Notes: a model not told the origin generated them from the letters alone. 64,000 bases of DNA from Streptomyces bikiniensis (GCA_000716465.1 JNWL01000020.1:1-64000), one strand, 5' to 3'. Positions 10,287-19,300 are shown, counted from the stretch's first letter. Numbers and translations: made by a program.

Positions 10287-11567
10287 TCACCGAAGTGCTC
10301 GGGGCGTGGCACCGAGACGCGCGTGGTGCTGTCGCATGTGGTGGGCGAACTCCCTCCCCGCGTTGGTCAGTTCATCGGATTCAAGCAGGACCGAGAGGGC
10401 CCGGCCCACCTGATGGTGGAATCTCTCGAACTGCTGCCCGGCCCTCGTGCGCCAGGAGGCGGGCAGACCGGTCGACCGGGCCGCGCGCCGCCACAGGTCG
10501 GTGAGGGCGAGGTGGGCGTAGGCGCCCTGGAGGACGCCGGCGATCGGGCGGGCGTCGGCGCGCCAGCCGACCTTGTGCACGGTGGCCGGTCCGGCGGTGT
10601 GGAGCGGTACGAGTTCGTGGACGGCGGCCAGTTTGGTGTGCTGGGTCTCGTGGACGAGGACCTCGGCCATCTCGCGGGGTCCTTCGGGCAGTGTGGCGAG
10701 GACGGCGCCGGGGGCGGCGCGGAGGGTGGCGCCGAACGGTCCGGTCCCCCGGTCGGCGTGGGCGACGGGCACCAGGACGCGGACGAGGCGCCGCACCTCC
10801 TCGGCGCGGGCGGGGTCGGTGGCGTCGAGGAGGCGGAGGGCCGTCCGCCAGCGATCGGCCCAGACGGCCCGCCCGGCGGGTCCCGCCTCCACGCCGGTAC
10901 GGGGCGGGTTGCCGATCCCGCCGCGCGGCACCCGGTAGGGGTCCAGGTCGTCGAGGACGGCGGTCCCACCGGGGAGCCGGAGGACGGGGGTCCAGCGGGG
11001 GTCCGCGCCGGTCGGGCGCCCGGAGCGGGGGTCGCGCGGGAGCGGGACGGCCCGGGCGGGTCCCGCGCCCTCGGGGGTGATCCGCGCGTGGCGGCCCTCG
11101 GTCCGTACGGCGACCCGGTCGGCTCCGGTCAGCAGCCTTCCCAGGCCGGTGAGGGACAGGGTGCCGCGCGGGGTCGCCACGGTGAGGTCCGGGGCGCAGC
11201 CGGCGCGCAGTGCGGCGGTGAGGGCGAGGGCGTCGAAGTGGGCGAGCCGCGCGTCGAGTTCCGGGCCGGGCGGCGCGGTGAGCGCGGCGGCGAGCCAGCC
11301 GCCGGTGGTGGGGTAGTCGAGGAGGTCGCGGACGGCGGCGGGCGCGCGCTGCTCCGCCCGCTCCAGCAGGCGCCAGGCGGCCTCGAACCGGTCCTCCACG
11401 CCGTCACCGAGCTCCGCCCGGTGCCGGCGGACCCGGACGAGCAGCGCCTTGAGCAGGACGAGCCGGCGTGCGTGGAGCGCGGAACGGAGCAGGACGGCCC
11501 CGTCGCGCGTGGGCCGCGTCCGGGCGAACAGCCCGAGGAGCGCGGCGGAGGGGGGCGCGGGGGTCAT
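10287..11567 (-). CDS. HExxH-motif peptide hydroxylase-like protein
   Basis: A 426-residue protein carrying HETQH followed by a conserved His/Leu-rich helix (KLAAVHELVPLH) near residue 300. This matches the HEXXH-motif peptide-modification family, now linked to alpha-ketoglutarate-dependent beta-hydroxylation of RiPP precursors; some relatives are fused to radical SAM domains. No radical SAM domain (CxxxCxxC) is present, so this is the stand-alone form. The HExxH would bind iron or another metal. It lies between a small peptide gene and the TIR-like/NB-ARC/TPR gene, the usual neighbourhood of the family. A metallopeptidase role cannot be excluded by motif alone, but the neighbours argue against it. 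Confidence 0.8.
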   Translation of the reverse strand: MTPAPPSAALLGLFARTRPTRDGAVLLRSALHARRLVLLKALLVRVRRHRAELGDGVEDRFEAAWRLLERAEQRAPAAVRDLLDYPTTGGWLAAALTAPPGPELDARLAHFDALALTAALRAGCAPDLTVATPRGTLSLTGLGRLLTGADRVAVRTEGRHARITPEGAGPARAVPLPRDPRSGRPTGADPRWTPVLRLPGGTAVLDDLDPYRVPRGGIGNPPRTGVEAGPAGRAVWADRWRTALRLLDATDPARAEEVRRLVRVLVPVAHADRGTGPFGATLRAAPGAVLATLPEGPREMAEVLVHETQHTKLAAVHELVPLHTAGPATVHKVGWRADARPIAGVLQGAYAHLALTDLWRRAARSTGLPASWRTRAGQQFERFHHQVGRALSVLLESDELTNAGREFAHHMRQHHARLGATPRALR

Positions 11568-11652
11568 GACGGCCTCCGCGCCGGGGGGTGGGGCGGGGTT
11601 CCCGCCGGGGGATGGGGCGGGGTTCCCGCCGGACTCGCCACTCCCGGCGGCC

Positions 11653-11907
11653 GTGCGGAGGTCCGGTGGACGGGGGCCCGGCGGGCAGGGGTCCGGCAGG
11701 CGGGGGCCCGGCGGGCAGAGGTCCGGCGGGCGAGGACCCGGTGAACGACGTCCTGCCGGGCCAGGACTCGACGGGCCACGGCCCGGTGGGCCAGAGACCG
11801 GCCGGTCCGGCTCTCGTCGGCCGAGGCCCGGCGGGCCGAGCCCCGGTGGGCCGAGTCCCGACGAACCAAGCCCCGGTGGGCCGAGCCCCGGTGGGCTAAG
11901 CCCCGAA
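11653..11907. repeat. 15-bp tandem repeat array, about 17 copies
   Basis: Degenerate copies of a 15-bp unit (consensus close to GGGCCGAGCCCCGGT) run without a phase break for about 255 bp. It fills most of the 11568-11927 gap between the peptide gene and the HExxH gene. Just before it, two near-identical 24-bp copies occur around 11588-11632. Reading frames through it give only pentapeptide repeats, and no start with a ribosome binding site was seen, so it is treated as non-coding. A transcript from the peptide gene to the HExxH gene would have to cross it. Confidence 0.85.
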
Positions 11908-11927
11908 GGCCGAAGGTCCCGGCCAGG

Positions 11928-12146
11928 TCATTCGGCGCCCTCGTCGGAGAACCACGACTCGCCCAGCTCCGACGCGCGTCCGAGGACGCGGTCGACCTCG
12001 GCCACGAGCGCCGGGTCCTCCAGGACGCGCAGGGTGCGCAGGTCGACGGCCGCGAGGTCCGGCAGGTGTGCCGCGCGGTCGGGCAGGCGTGCCGTGCGGT
12101 CGGCGCCCCGGCCGGCACCACTCGTCCACCCCGTGTGCTCGAACAC
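11928..12146 (-). CDS. Small peptide, candidate RiPP precursor (FxSxx-like)
   Basis: A 72-residue peptide starting at a GTG with a strong GAGGAGGAG ribosome binding site 6-8 nt upstream, so it is very likely expressed. The central part (LAAVDLRTLRVLEDPALVA, then EVDRVLGR) resembles the leader of FxSxx-COOH peptides, which carry a Leu-rich DL..L..DPAL..xxRVL pattern. The C-terminus ESWFSDEGAE holds adjacent Trp-Phe-Ser-Asp and acidic residues, possible targets of the HExxH enzyme encoded next (360 nt downstream). The ending is not a canonical FxSxx-COOH tail. Substrate status is inferred from position, size and leader similarity. Confidence 0.7.
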   Translation of the reverse strand: MFEHTGWTSGAGRGADRTARLPDRAAHLPDLAAVDLRTLRVLEDPALVAEVDRVLGRASELGESWFSDEGAE

Positions 12147-12201
12147 CCTCGGCTCCTCCTCACCGGCGCCCGTCCCCCGCAGTCGTAGCGGCGGAGCGGT
12201 T

Positions 12202-12219
12202 CTTCCCGAGGCCGGGAAG
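12202..12219. promoter_or_regulatory. Inverted repeat upstream of the peptide gene
   Basis: A 7-bp perfect inverted repeat (CTTCCCG and CGGGAAG, 4-nt spacer) lies about 55 nt upstream of the peptide start, in the 127-nt gap after the SAV_2336-like gene. It could be an operator or a weak terminator that separates peptide expression from the upstream genes. Nothing else distinguishes these options. Confidence 0.4.
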
Positions 12220-12273
12220 CCGGAAACACGTTCGACTCAACTGCGCCCATGTGCGCCCCCGTCGTCACGCCGC

Positions 12274-15200
12274 TCACCCGGCCGCATCGGCCGAGGTCCA
12301 CCAGGGGGGCGCGATGCTCCGCCGGTCCCGTTCGGACGGTCCGCCGGGCGGCGGGCCGTCCCCGGCCTCGGCCTCCGCCCTCGCGAGCAGTGCCCTGGTC
12401 CGCTCCACGTCGGCCCCGTCCACCTCCACCAGGCCGTCCGTGAGCCGCCGCCACCGTTCGGCCGCGGCGCGCAGCGCGGTCCCGGCGCGGCCGGGGCGCC
12501 CCATCAGGAGCAGGACGGCACCCTGGCCGTGCAGGGCGCGGGCGGCGGTGACCGAGCCGGGGGCGTCGCCGTGGGCGGCGCGGGCGTCCTCCTCGGCGCT
12601 GCGGTAGGCGGTGAGCGCGGAGCCGATCAGACCGTCCCTGGCCACTTCGGACAACTCAAGCCGCACCCGGGCCAGTTGCAGCCACGCCTCGGCCCGTGCG
12701 CCGGGCTCGTCGGTGCCGCGGACGGCCTGTTCCAGGAGGTGGCGGCTCTCGAAGAGGTCGGGCAGGAACCCGGCGCGGTGGAAGCGGAGCGCGAGCACGC
12801 TGCCGACGAGGGTGCGGGCCCCGGCCCGTTCGGGCGCGTCGGCGGGCAGCCGGGTGAGGGCCTCGCGCAGGACCCCCTCGGCCCGGTCGACGGGGGCCGT
12901 CCCGCTGTCGGCGGTGGCGCGGCGCAGCAGGGACCGGCCCCAGGCGAGCAGGGTCAGGCCGCGCTGTTCGCTGTCGGTGGGGGCGAGCAGGGTGGCCTCC
13001 TCGTAGGCCGCGTCGGCGGCGGCCCCGTCGCCGGCCGTGTCGTACAGCCGGGCGCGGGCGGTGGTGAAGCGGAGCCGCAGGGCGCGGCCGTCGCCGAGGA
13101 GGGGTTCGGCGCGGTCGAGGACGGGGGCGATCCGGCCGGGTCCGGCCCCGGCGAGGTGGAGGGCGTCGGCGAGGTCGAGGAGGACGGCGGCGCTCTCCCG
13201 GAGGCCGAGGGCGGTGGTGAGCTCCCCGGCGGCGGCGGTGCCGTCGCCCCGGGCCAGGAGCAGGCGGCCGCGGCGCAGGTGGAGGGTGTGGCGAGTGGTT
13301 TCCGGCCAGCGCTCCGGGGGTTCGGCGAGGGCGTCGAGGGCGGCGTCGAGGTGGCCGGGGGCGTCGGTGTCGCGCCACAGGGCGTGGTGGACGACGGCGA
13401 GTTCCAGCCGGGCCTCGGCCCACGCCTCGTCGCCGGTCCCGGCCAGTTCCCCGGCGCGTACGAGGGTGTCGACGGCCCGGGCGAGGAGTTCCGCGCGCCG
13501 GCCGGAGCGCCGGGCGGCCGCGGTGCCGGCCTCGGCGTGGAGGGCGCGGGCGAGGACGATCCGGGCCTCGACGGGTTCGGCGTCGAGGGCGGCCTCGGCG
13601 CGCTCGCGGGCGCCGGCGAGGAGGGCGGGGTCGGACTGGCCGCGGCCCTGGGCGAGGAGGCGGCGGGCCTCGGTGAGCGGGTCGGGGGTGACGAGGTCGG
13701 GGTGGTAGAAGCGGAGCACGCGCGCGGGGATGCGGGCGAAGAGTTCCGCCTCCGCGCTGTCGGGCCCGAGGGGTTCGTCGGTCGCGTCGGTCGGGGCGGC
13801 GCCGCTCCCCGGCTCACCCCCGCCCCCCGTACCGGTGCCGGCCAGGCGGGCGGCGGCGAGCGCCGGGAAGTTGCGCATGCCCTGGCCGAAATTGCGCTCC
13901 ACGTAGGCGGAGCAGTGTTTGAGGACGAGGGCGGCGGCGCTGGGGTCGAGCGAGCCGAGGAAGTGCTGCTGGACGCCCGGCGGATAGCTGAAACAGGGGT
14001 ACGGGGCGGGGCCCGGGAGGCGCCGCAGGAGCCCGCTGAGCAGGACCTCGGCCAGCTCCATGGGGCCGGTGTCGGGGAGCATGGCCCGCTGGACGAGCTG
14101 CATGACGGGCAGGGTCAGGGGCGCGGCCGCGAGGTGGACGGCGAGCCGGAGCGCGCCGGGCGAGGCGCCCGCCCGGAAGGCGCGGAGCAGTTCCTCGTCA
14201 CCGCGCAGGGCGCGGGACGGCCGGGGGGCGTGCGGTCCGGCCGGTCCGGGGGCGAGCCGGGCGGCCCAGCCGCGTACGGCGTCGCCGCCGTGGCCGGTGC
14301 GGAGCCGGGCCCAGGAGGCGAAGGCCTCGGGGGTCGGGGTGAGGACGGGGACGGCCTGGTGGCCGGGGACGGGGAGTCCCCAGGGCTCGTCGTCGGAGCG
14401 GAAGGCGGTGTGTCCGCCGGGGGCGGCGGACCGCTGGAAGGTGCCGGGTTCGGCGGGGAGCGCGGTGCGGGGCCAGAGGCGCGGCGGCAGGGGCTGGACG
14501 AGGGCGAGCGGGGAGTGGCGGGGCCACTGGCGCAGGAAGCGCTGGGCGGCGCCGCGCTGCCAGAGGGGCCCGACGCAGTCGCTGACGACGAGGGTGAGGC
14601 GGCGGCCCGTGGGGTCGTGGAGCTGGTCGACGGGGCGCAGCCGGGGCCGGCCGTCGGCGCCGGAGGTGGTGGTGACGAGCGGGGGCCCGTCGCCGGTGTC
14701 GTACAGGCGGTGGACCTGGACGTCCCGGAAGGCGCCGGACTGCTGGCAGGCCTGGCGCAGTTCCTCGACCATCCGGCTCCAGACGCCCATGGCGGGGCCC
14801 GTGTCCATGAGGAGCTGGATGTCGGGGCGGTGGCCGGAGGCCGGGCGCAGGACGGGGGTGAGGATGCCGGCGGCGGCGCTGCGTTCGGCGGTGGCCTCCT
14901 CGTCGAGGACGCCCTCGCCGGGCCGGGGCGGGGCGGGGGCGTAGTCGCGCAGGGGGCGGAGGGCCTTCTGGAGGCCGAGGAGCCCGGGGAGCGCGTTGGC
15001 TCCGGGGGCGCGGACGGGCAGCCCGGCGCCCCGCTCCGTGCGCCCCGCGCCGCCGCGCGCGCCGGTGGCTCCGGCGCGCAGGTGGAGGGAGACGGACTCC
15101 CGGGCGGCTCCGTCCGCGCCGCGCACGAGCCCGTCCACGTCCCGTACGACTCCGTCCCCGCCCCGTACGACTCCGTCCCCGTCCCGTACGGAACCGTCCT

Positions 15201-15441
15201 CCGCGCGCGAGGAACCGCCCGTACCCCGATCGTCCCCGCCCCCGTCCCAGTCCCGGGTCCCTTCCCGGTCGTCGGCGCCGTCCCCGGCCGTCCCGGGACG
15301 CGGGCCGGTCTCCGGCTCGGGGCCGGGGAGCCAGCGGGCCAGCCAGAGGGCGTCCGCGAGGTCCTCGGCGGTCGGGTCCTGGCCGCCGGCTCTCAGTCTG
15401 CGGGCGAGTTCCGCCAGGTGCGGCCGGTCCGGCCGGTGCAT
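12274..15441 (-). CDS. SAV_2336-family protein with vWA-like core and TPR-like C-terminus
   Basis: A 1055-residue protein recognised as SAV_2336 N-terminal-domain related. After a helical N-terminus there is a low-complexity segment (about residues 60-120) rich in DGxVRGxDG repeats. Next is a vWA-like core beginning PDIQLLMDTGPAM, a MIDAS-like DxGxxM variant, and continuing to LTLVVSDCVGPLW. The C-terminal half is Ala/Leu-rich helical repeats of the TPR sort. It starts 7 nt after the MoxR ATPase gene, so the two are co-transcribed. MoxR ATPases typically work with vWA proteins, which supports a chaperone-like partnership. The exact activity is unknown. Confidence 0.8.
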   Translation of the reverse strand: MHRPDRPHLAELARRLRAGGQDPTAEDLADALWLARWLPGPEPETGPRPGTAGDGADDREGTRDWDGGGDDRGTGGSSRAEDGSVRDGDGVVRGGDGVVRDVDGLVRGADGAARESVSLHLRAGATGARGGAGRTERGAGLPVRAPGANALPGLLGLQKALRPLRDYAPAPPRPGEGVLDEEATAERSAAAGILTPVLRPASGHRPDIQLLMDTGPAMGVWSRMVEELRQACQQSGAFRDVQVHRLYDTGDGPPLVTTTSGADGRPRLRPVDQLHDPTGRRLTLVVSDCVGPLWQRGAAQRFLRQWPRHSPLALVQPLPPRLWPRTALPAEPGTFQRSAAPGGHTAFRSDDEPWGLPVPGHQAVPVLTPTPEAFASWARLRTGHGGDAVRGWAARLAPGPAGPHAPRPSRALRGDEELLRAFRAGASPGALRLAVHLAAAPLTLPVMQLVQRAMLPDTGPMELAEVLLSGLLRRLPGPAPYPCFSYPPGVQQHFLGSLDPSAAALVLKHCSAYVERNFGQGMRNFPALAAARLAGTGTGGGGEPGSGAAPTDATDEPLGPDSAEAELFARIPARVLRFYHPDLVTPDPLTEARRLLAQGRGQSDPALLAGARERAEAALDAEPVEARIVLARALHAEAGTAAARRSGRRAELLARAVDTLVRAGELAGTGDEAWAEARLELAVVHHALWRDTDAPGHLDAALDALAEPPERWPETTRHTLHLRRGRLLLARGDGTAAAGELTTALGLRESAAVLLDLADALHLAGAGPGRIAPVLDRAEPLLGDGRALRLRFTTARARLYDTAGDGAAADAAYEEATLLAPTDSEQRGLTLLAWGRSLLRRATADSGTAPVDRAEGVLREALTRLPADAPERAGARTLVGSVLALRFHRAGFLPDLFESRHLLEQAVRGTDEPGARAEAWLQLARVRLELSEVARDGLIGSALTAYRSAEEDARAAHGDAPGSVTAARALHGQGAVLLLMGRPGRAGTALRAAAERWRRLTDGLVEVDGADVERTRALLARAEAEAGDGPPPGGPSERDRRSIAPPWWTSADAAG

Positions 15442-15448
15442 CCGGTCC

Positions 15449-16465
15449 TCACCTCGGCTGGTCGAGCGGTTGCATGAGCATGTCCGCGATGCGCTCCCTG
15501 GTGACCCGCTCGGCGCGGGAGGCGTGCTGGGTGAGGTAGAGGGCGTTGAGGAGCTGGTCGGTGGCGATCACCTCGCCGGGCTCGCGGTTCAGGAACCGCT
15601 GGACGAGGTCCCGTTCGCCCTCGCCGGTGGCGGCCTCGGCGCCGAGGTGGGCCTCGATCATGGCGCCGAGCTGCTCCTCGCCGGGCGGTTCGAGCTCCAG
15701 GCGGATGCAGCGGCGCAGCAGGGCGGCGGGGAAGTCCCGTTCGCCGTTGGAGGTGAGGACGATGAAGGGGAAGGTGGTGCAGCGGACCCGGCCGCCGAGG
15801 ATCCGCACCTTGCGCCCGTCGTCGCTCAGGACCTCGACGACGGGCTCCCGGTCGGCCAGCCGCTCCAGCTCGGGGATGGCGAACTCGCCCTCCTCCAGGG
15901 CGTTCAGGAGGTCGTTCGGCAGGTCGAGGTCGCTCTTGTCGAGCTCGTCGATGAGCAGCACGCGGGGCTGCTCGGAGGGGAGCAGGGCGGTGCCGAGCGG
16001 GCCGAGCCGGATGTACGAGCCGATGCCGGCCGGGGTCGCGGCGGCGGAGCCGGTCGAGTCGGGCCGGGCGCGCTCCAGTTGGACGTCCTGGAGGCGTCCG
16101 ATGGCGTCGTACCGGTAGAGGCCGTCCTGGAGGGTGGTGCGGCTGACGACGGGCCAGCGCAGCACGCGTCCGAGGCCCAGTTCGTGGGCGACGGCGTGGG
16201 CGAGGGTGGACTTGCCGGTGCCGGGGTTCCCGGTGACGAGGAGCGGACGCCGCAGGTACAGGGCCGCGTTGACGGCGTCGGTCTCGGCGGGCCGGGGGTG
16301 GTGGTTCTGGACGAGCCGGCGGCGGACGCCGAGCCTCCGGTCGGAGCCCGCCAGGGTGTCGTCCGCGCCGCCGGCCGAGAAGTCGCGCCAGGGCGGCGGG
16401 GCGGGCAGCCGCCGTATCTCGTCGTGCGGGAGACCGGCACCACGGTAGATCCGCCAATCGCTCAC
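15449..16465 (-). CDS. MoxR-type AAA+ ATPase
   Basis: A 338-residue AAA+ ATPase with Walker A GNPGTGKST, Walker B VLLIDELDKSD, sensor 1 LTSNGERDFP and the arginine-finger region AALLRRCIRLEL. This is the MoxR clade, which remodels partner proteins together with vWA-domain proteins. The start is the GTG at 16465 with an AGGAGGAG ribosome binding site 7 nt upstream; the reading frame stays open further upstream but without such a site. It is preceded by the protease/VMAP gene with a 121-nt gap and followed closely by the SAV_2336-like gene. It is the presumed energy-consuming component of the conflict-type cluster. Confidence 0.9.
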   Translation of the reverse strand: MSDWRIYRGAGLPHDEIRRLPAPPPWRDFSAGGADDTLAGSDRRLGVRRRLVQNHHPRPAETDAVNAALYLRRPLLVTGNPGTGKSTLAHAVAHELGLGRVLRWPVVSRTTLQDGLYRYDAIGRLQDVQLERARPDSTGSAAATPAGIGSYIRLGPLGTALLPSEQPRVLLIDELDKSDLDLPNDLLNALEEGEFAIPELERLADREPVVEVLSDDGRKVRILGGRVRCTTFPFIVLTSNGERDFPAALLRRCIRLELEPPGEEQLGAMIEAHLGAEAATGEGERDLVQRFLNREPGEVIATDQLLNALYLTQHASRAERVTRERIADMLMQPLDQPR

Positions 16466-16586
16466 GATGGACTCCTCCTGGCTGTGGTGTCGGTGCCGGG
16501 CGCGTCGAAAATACCGCCCGGCGGCGGGGGCTGCCGATGTCCGTTCCGGCCGGATCGCGGCGGTGTCGTCCCGGTGGTCGCTCGGG

Positions 16587-18632
16587 TCACTGCTCCCCCT
16601 CCCCGAGCAGGGGCGGGGCCTCCAGGCGCCCGCCGTGCGGGGGCCGGTCGGGCGGGTCGAGGAGTACGGCGATGGTCTCGGCCCACGCGTAGGCGGCCCG
16701 CGCCTCGGGTCCCGCCGCCCGGTCGGGGGCGCGGGTGCGCAGGGAGCGGACCGGGCCGCGCACGCCCCAGGCGGTGGCGGCGTCCGCGAGCAGCCGGTCG
16801 GCCCGCTCGTGGAACTCCGCGCAGTCGGTGTGGTCGTGGGCACCGGTCCGCCAGAGGGCCAGCGGGTGGCCGGCGGCGAGGGCGGCGTTCATCGCCATGA
16901 GCCCGTCGCCGCTGCCGACCGGGCCGCAGTGGACGGGGACGGCGCCGCCCTCGGCGTCGCGCAGCCGGTCGTAGGCCTCCGCCCAGGTCTCCCGGCGCAC
17001 GCGCGCGGTGTGGGCGTCCGCGCCCGCGCCGGGCACCTCGGCGCGCAGCGGGACCGCGCGCAGCGGGCCGCGCTCCCCCGCCTCCCAGCGCTCGCGCCAC
17101 TCGGGGGCCGGTTCGCGGGCGTGGCGGCGGGCGTCGCGGATGACGACGATCCGGCGCTGGCCGAGGGTGGTCCCCCAGGCGTCCTCGGGGCCCTGGGGCG
17201 GTTCGAGCCGCCAGGTGTCGAGGGGTTCGTCGAAGAGCTCGCGCGGCAGGACCGCCTCCACGGCGGCGAGGTGCGGTCCGCTGTCGCCGCGCCGCAGGGC
17301 GTCCGCGAGCGGTTCGCGCAGGGTCTCCCGGAGCCGGGCCCGCTCGACGCCCCGGTCGTCGCAGTGGAGCGGGCTGACCGTGTGCCCGTCGAGGAGGAGC
17401 TTGACCCGCCACGGGTAGCGCCGGTCGTAGCGGGGGGTGTCGATCTCCAGGAGGACGTCGGCACGCGCGCGGGGTTCGCGCACGGAGAGGGACGCGGGCC
17501 GGCCGGGGCCGACGAGCCGGTCGATCGCGCGCCTCAGGTGGCGGTCGGCGTCGCCCGACTCGTCGACGATCCAGCGGGTGAGGGCGGCGGTGTCGGCCCG
17601 CTCGCCGTACCGCTCGGAGACGTGCCGGACGACGTGGGCCGCGTACAGGAGGACGGCGTCGAGGTCGAGGTCGCGGACGCCGTCCCGGCGGGGCGCGCGC
17701 AGGCCCCGGAGGAGCCCGGCGCCCTCGCTCCAGGTGCGCGGGTCGTCCTCCAGGGCGTCCGGCAGGTCGTCGTCCCTGATCCAGGCCTTGACCCGGTCGA
17801 CGAGGTCCATGACCTCGCCGGGCGCGGTGGGCGCGGGGAGTTCGGCGAAGTGCCCGTACAACTGGGTGCGCAGGCCGGGGCTGACGCCGTGGGAGGCGGG
17901 AAGGAGACGCTGGGCGCGGGTCCAGTCGGGCCGGTCGTCGAGGGAGCGGTAGCGGGCGAGGTGGTGGCGGTCGTGGGCGCGCAGCGCCTCGCCCATCGCC
18001 GCGCCGCCGGGGAGGTCGTAGAGCCGGCGCAGGGCGGTGACGGGGACGACGGCGCCGCCGTCGCGTCCGCGTCCCTTGTTGAGGCCGACGACGGCCCCCT
18101 GGGCGAGGTCGACGACGGGGCCGCCGGAGCAGCCCTCGACGGGCATGACCCAGTCGGTGATCAGGGCCTGTCCGTCGCTGCCGATCAGGTTGCCCCGGAC
18201 CTGCCGGACGCCGAGCTCGCCGGTCTCGCGGGACCAGCCGTGCAGGCCGACGGCGGTCGGCGGGACGGGCGGGCGCTCGCCGAGGCGTACGCAGGACGCC
18301 TTCTGCGTGCCGGGCACGCGCAGGAGGGCGACGTCGGGGAAGCCCCACCGGTCGGGCGGGTCCTCGGGCCGCTCGGGGCGGGGCAGGGCGAGCACGACGG
18401 TGCCGGTGGCCTCGCGGGCGGTCTTGCCGTCCTCCCAGGTCACGCCGACGACCGGCTCGCTCCTCCACACCGCGCTTCCCCCCTCGGCCACCACATGGGC
18501 GCAGGTCAGCACCCAGCCGGGGGCGATGAAGAACCCGGTGCCCCAGTACCGGTCGCCGTGCGGGTCATACCCGCTGCCGGGAGCGGCGATGCGCACCAGT
18601 GCGGGGCGCACGAGAGCGTCGAAGGCGCTCAT
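16587..18632 (-). CDS. Trypsin-like serine protease with VMAP-like C-terminal domain
   Basis: A 681-residue protein. The N-terminal domain is a chymotrypsin-fold protease with catalytic His in LTCAHVV, Asp in PDVALLRV and Ser in GCSGGPV. No signal peptide is present, so it acts in the cytoplasm. The middle and C-terminal parts (helical, then WRVKLLLDGHTVSPLH and a region after RIVVIRDARRHA) resemble the vWA-MoxR-associated protein (VMAP) C-terminal domain. The start overlaps the stop of the preceding gene by 4 nt (ATGA). In published conflict systems such proteases are proposed to be released or activated by MoxR/vWA partners. That role is inferred here. Confidence 0.82.
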   Translation of the reverse strand: MSAFDALVRPALVRIAAPGSGYDPHGDRYWGTGFFIAPGWVLTCAHVVAEGGSAVWRSEPVVGVTWEDGKTAREATGTVVLALPRPERPEDPPDRWGFPDVALLRVPGTQKASCVRLGERPPVPPTAVGLHGWSRETGELGVRQVRGNLIGSDGQALITDWVMPVEGCSGGPVVDLAQGAVVGLNKGRGRDGGAVVPVTALRRLYDLPGGAAMGEALRAHDRHHLARYRSLDDRPDWTRAQRLLPASHGVSPGLRTQLYGHFAELPAPTAPGEVMDLVDRVKAWIRDDDLPDALEDDPRTWSEGAGLLRGLRAPRRDGVRDLDLDAVLLYAAHVVRHVSERYGERADTAALTRWIVDESGDADRHLRRAIDRLVGPGRPASLSVREPRARADVLLEIDTPRYDRRYPWRVKLLLDGHTVSPLHCDDRGVERARLRETLREPLADALRRGDSGPHLAAVEAVLPRELFDEPLDTWRLEPPQGPEDAWGTTLGQRRIVVIRDARRHAREPAPEWRERWEAGERGPLRAVPLRAEVPGAGADAHTARVRRETWAEAYDRLRDAEGGAVPVHCGPVGSGDGLMAMNAALAAGHPLALWRTGAHDHTDCAEFHERADRLLADAATAWGVRGPVRSLRTRAPDRAAGPEARAAYAWAETIAVLLDPPDRPPHGGRLEAPPLLGEGEQ

Positions 18633-19300
18633 GCGGCTCCGTCGGCCGCCGGACGCGCGTGGGGGCCGTTCTCGGGGTGCGGCCCGGTGCCTTCCGTGCG
18701 CGGGGCGCGTGCCGGGGGGACGGGCGGCGCGGGGGGAACGGGAGGTGCCGGGGGCGTCGGGGGCGCGGCCGGGACCGGCGGGACGGCCGGCGGGTGGTAC
18801 GCGGGCGCGTGGGCGGGACCCGGGGCGGGGTCCTCGTCCGGTACGGATACGGATCCGGCCCCTGGTGCGGCTTCGAGCCCTGCTTCGGCTTCGGGCCCCG
18901 CCTCGGCTTCGGGTCCTGCCCCGGCTTCGAGCCCTGCTTCGGCTTCGGGTCCGGGTCCTGCCCCGGGTCCGGGTCCTGGTTCGGTCCAGGTGAGGGAGAC
19001 GTTCACGGAGGCCGTGCCCGACCCGTCCGCGAGGATCCCGATCACCTTGCCCGACTGCGCCGTCAGTTCGATGCCGAAGCTGACGGCGACCTCCACGGGC
19101 CCCCGGGGATCGAGCCCGGCGCGCAGCGAGCCGACCACCCCGCGCACGACGTCCGTGAGCCCCCCGGCCATGGAGACCACCCGGTCCCTGACGCCGGTGT
19201 CCTGGAACCCGCCGCCCCCGCCGAGCTCCTCCGCGTCGCCGACCCGCGCCCACACGGGCGTGCCGTCGTCCAGCCGAATCCGCGCGATCCCCCGTGCCAC
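18629..19300 (-). CDS. Trypsin-co-occurring (Trypco1 / CU044_2847-type) protein
   Basis: A 223-residue protein whose first 120 residues form the small beta-rich domain found next to trypsin-like proteases (VSFGIELTAQSGKVIG followed by SVNVSLTW). The rest is low complexity: Glu/Ala/Gly/Pro repeats of the EAEAGPEAEAG type, then a Pro/Ala/Val tail with PPAPPVPPAP runs. GTG start at 19300 with a GGGGAGCGGGGG ribosome binding site. It is the first gene of the seven-gene minus-strand series and overlaps the protease gene. It probably acts as an adaptor or recruiter for the protease. Confidence 0.75.
   Translation of the reverse strand: MARGIARIRLDDGTPVWARVGDAEELGGGGGFQDTGVRDRVVSMAGGLTDVVRGVVGSLRAGLDPRGPVEVAVSFGIELTAQSGKVIGILADGSGTASVNVSLTWTEPGPGPGAGPGPEAEAGLEAGAGPEAEAGPEAEAGLEAAPGAGSVSVPDEDPAPGPAHAPAYHPPAVPPVPAAPPTPPAPPVPPAPPVPPARAPRTEGTGPHPENGPHARPAADGAA

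Noticed and set aside
7202..10504. 1100-codon open frame on the plus strand
   Set aside because: Antisense of the TIR-like/NB-ARC/TPR gene, no start signal, no domain pattern.
11449..15477. 1342-codon open frame on the plus strand
   Set aside because: Antisense of the SAV_2336-like gene and a run through the 15-bp repeat; no conserved motif.
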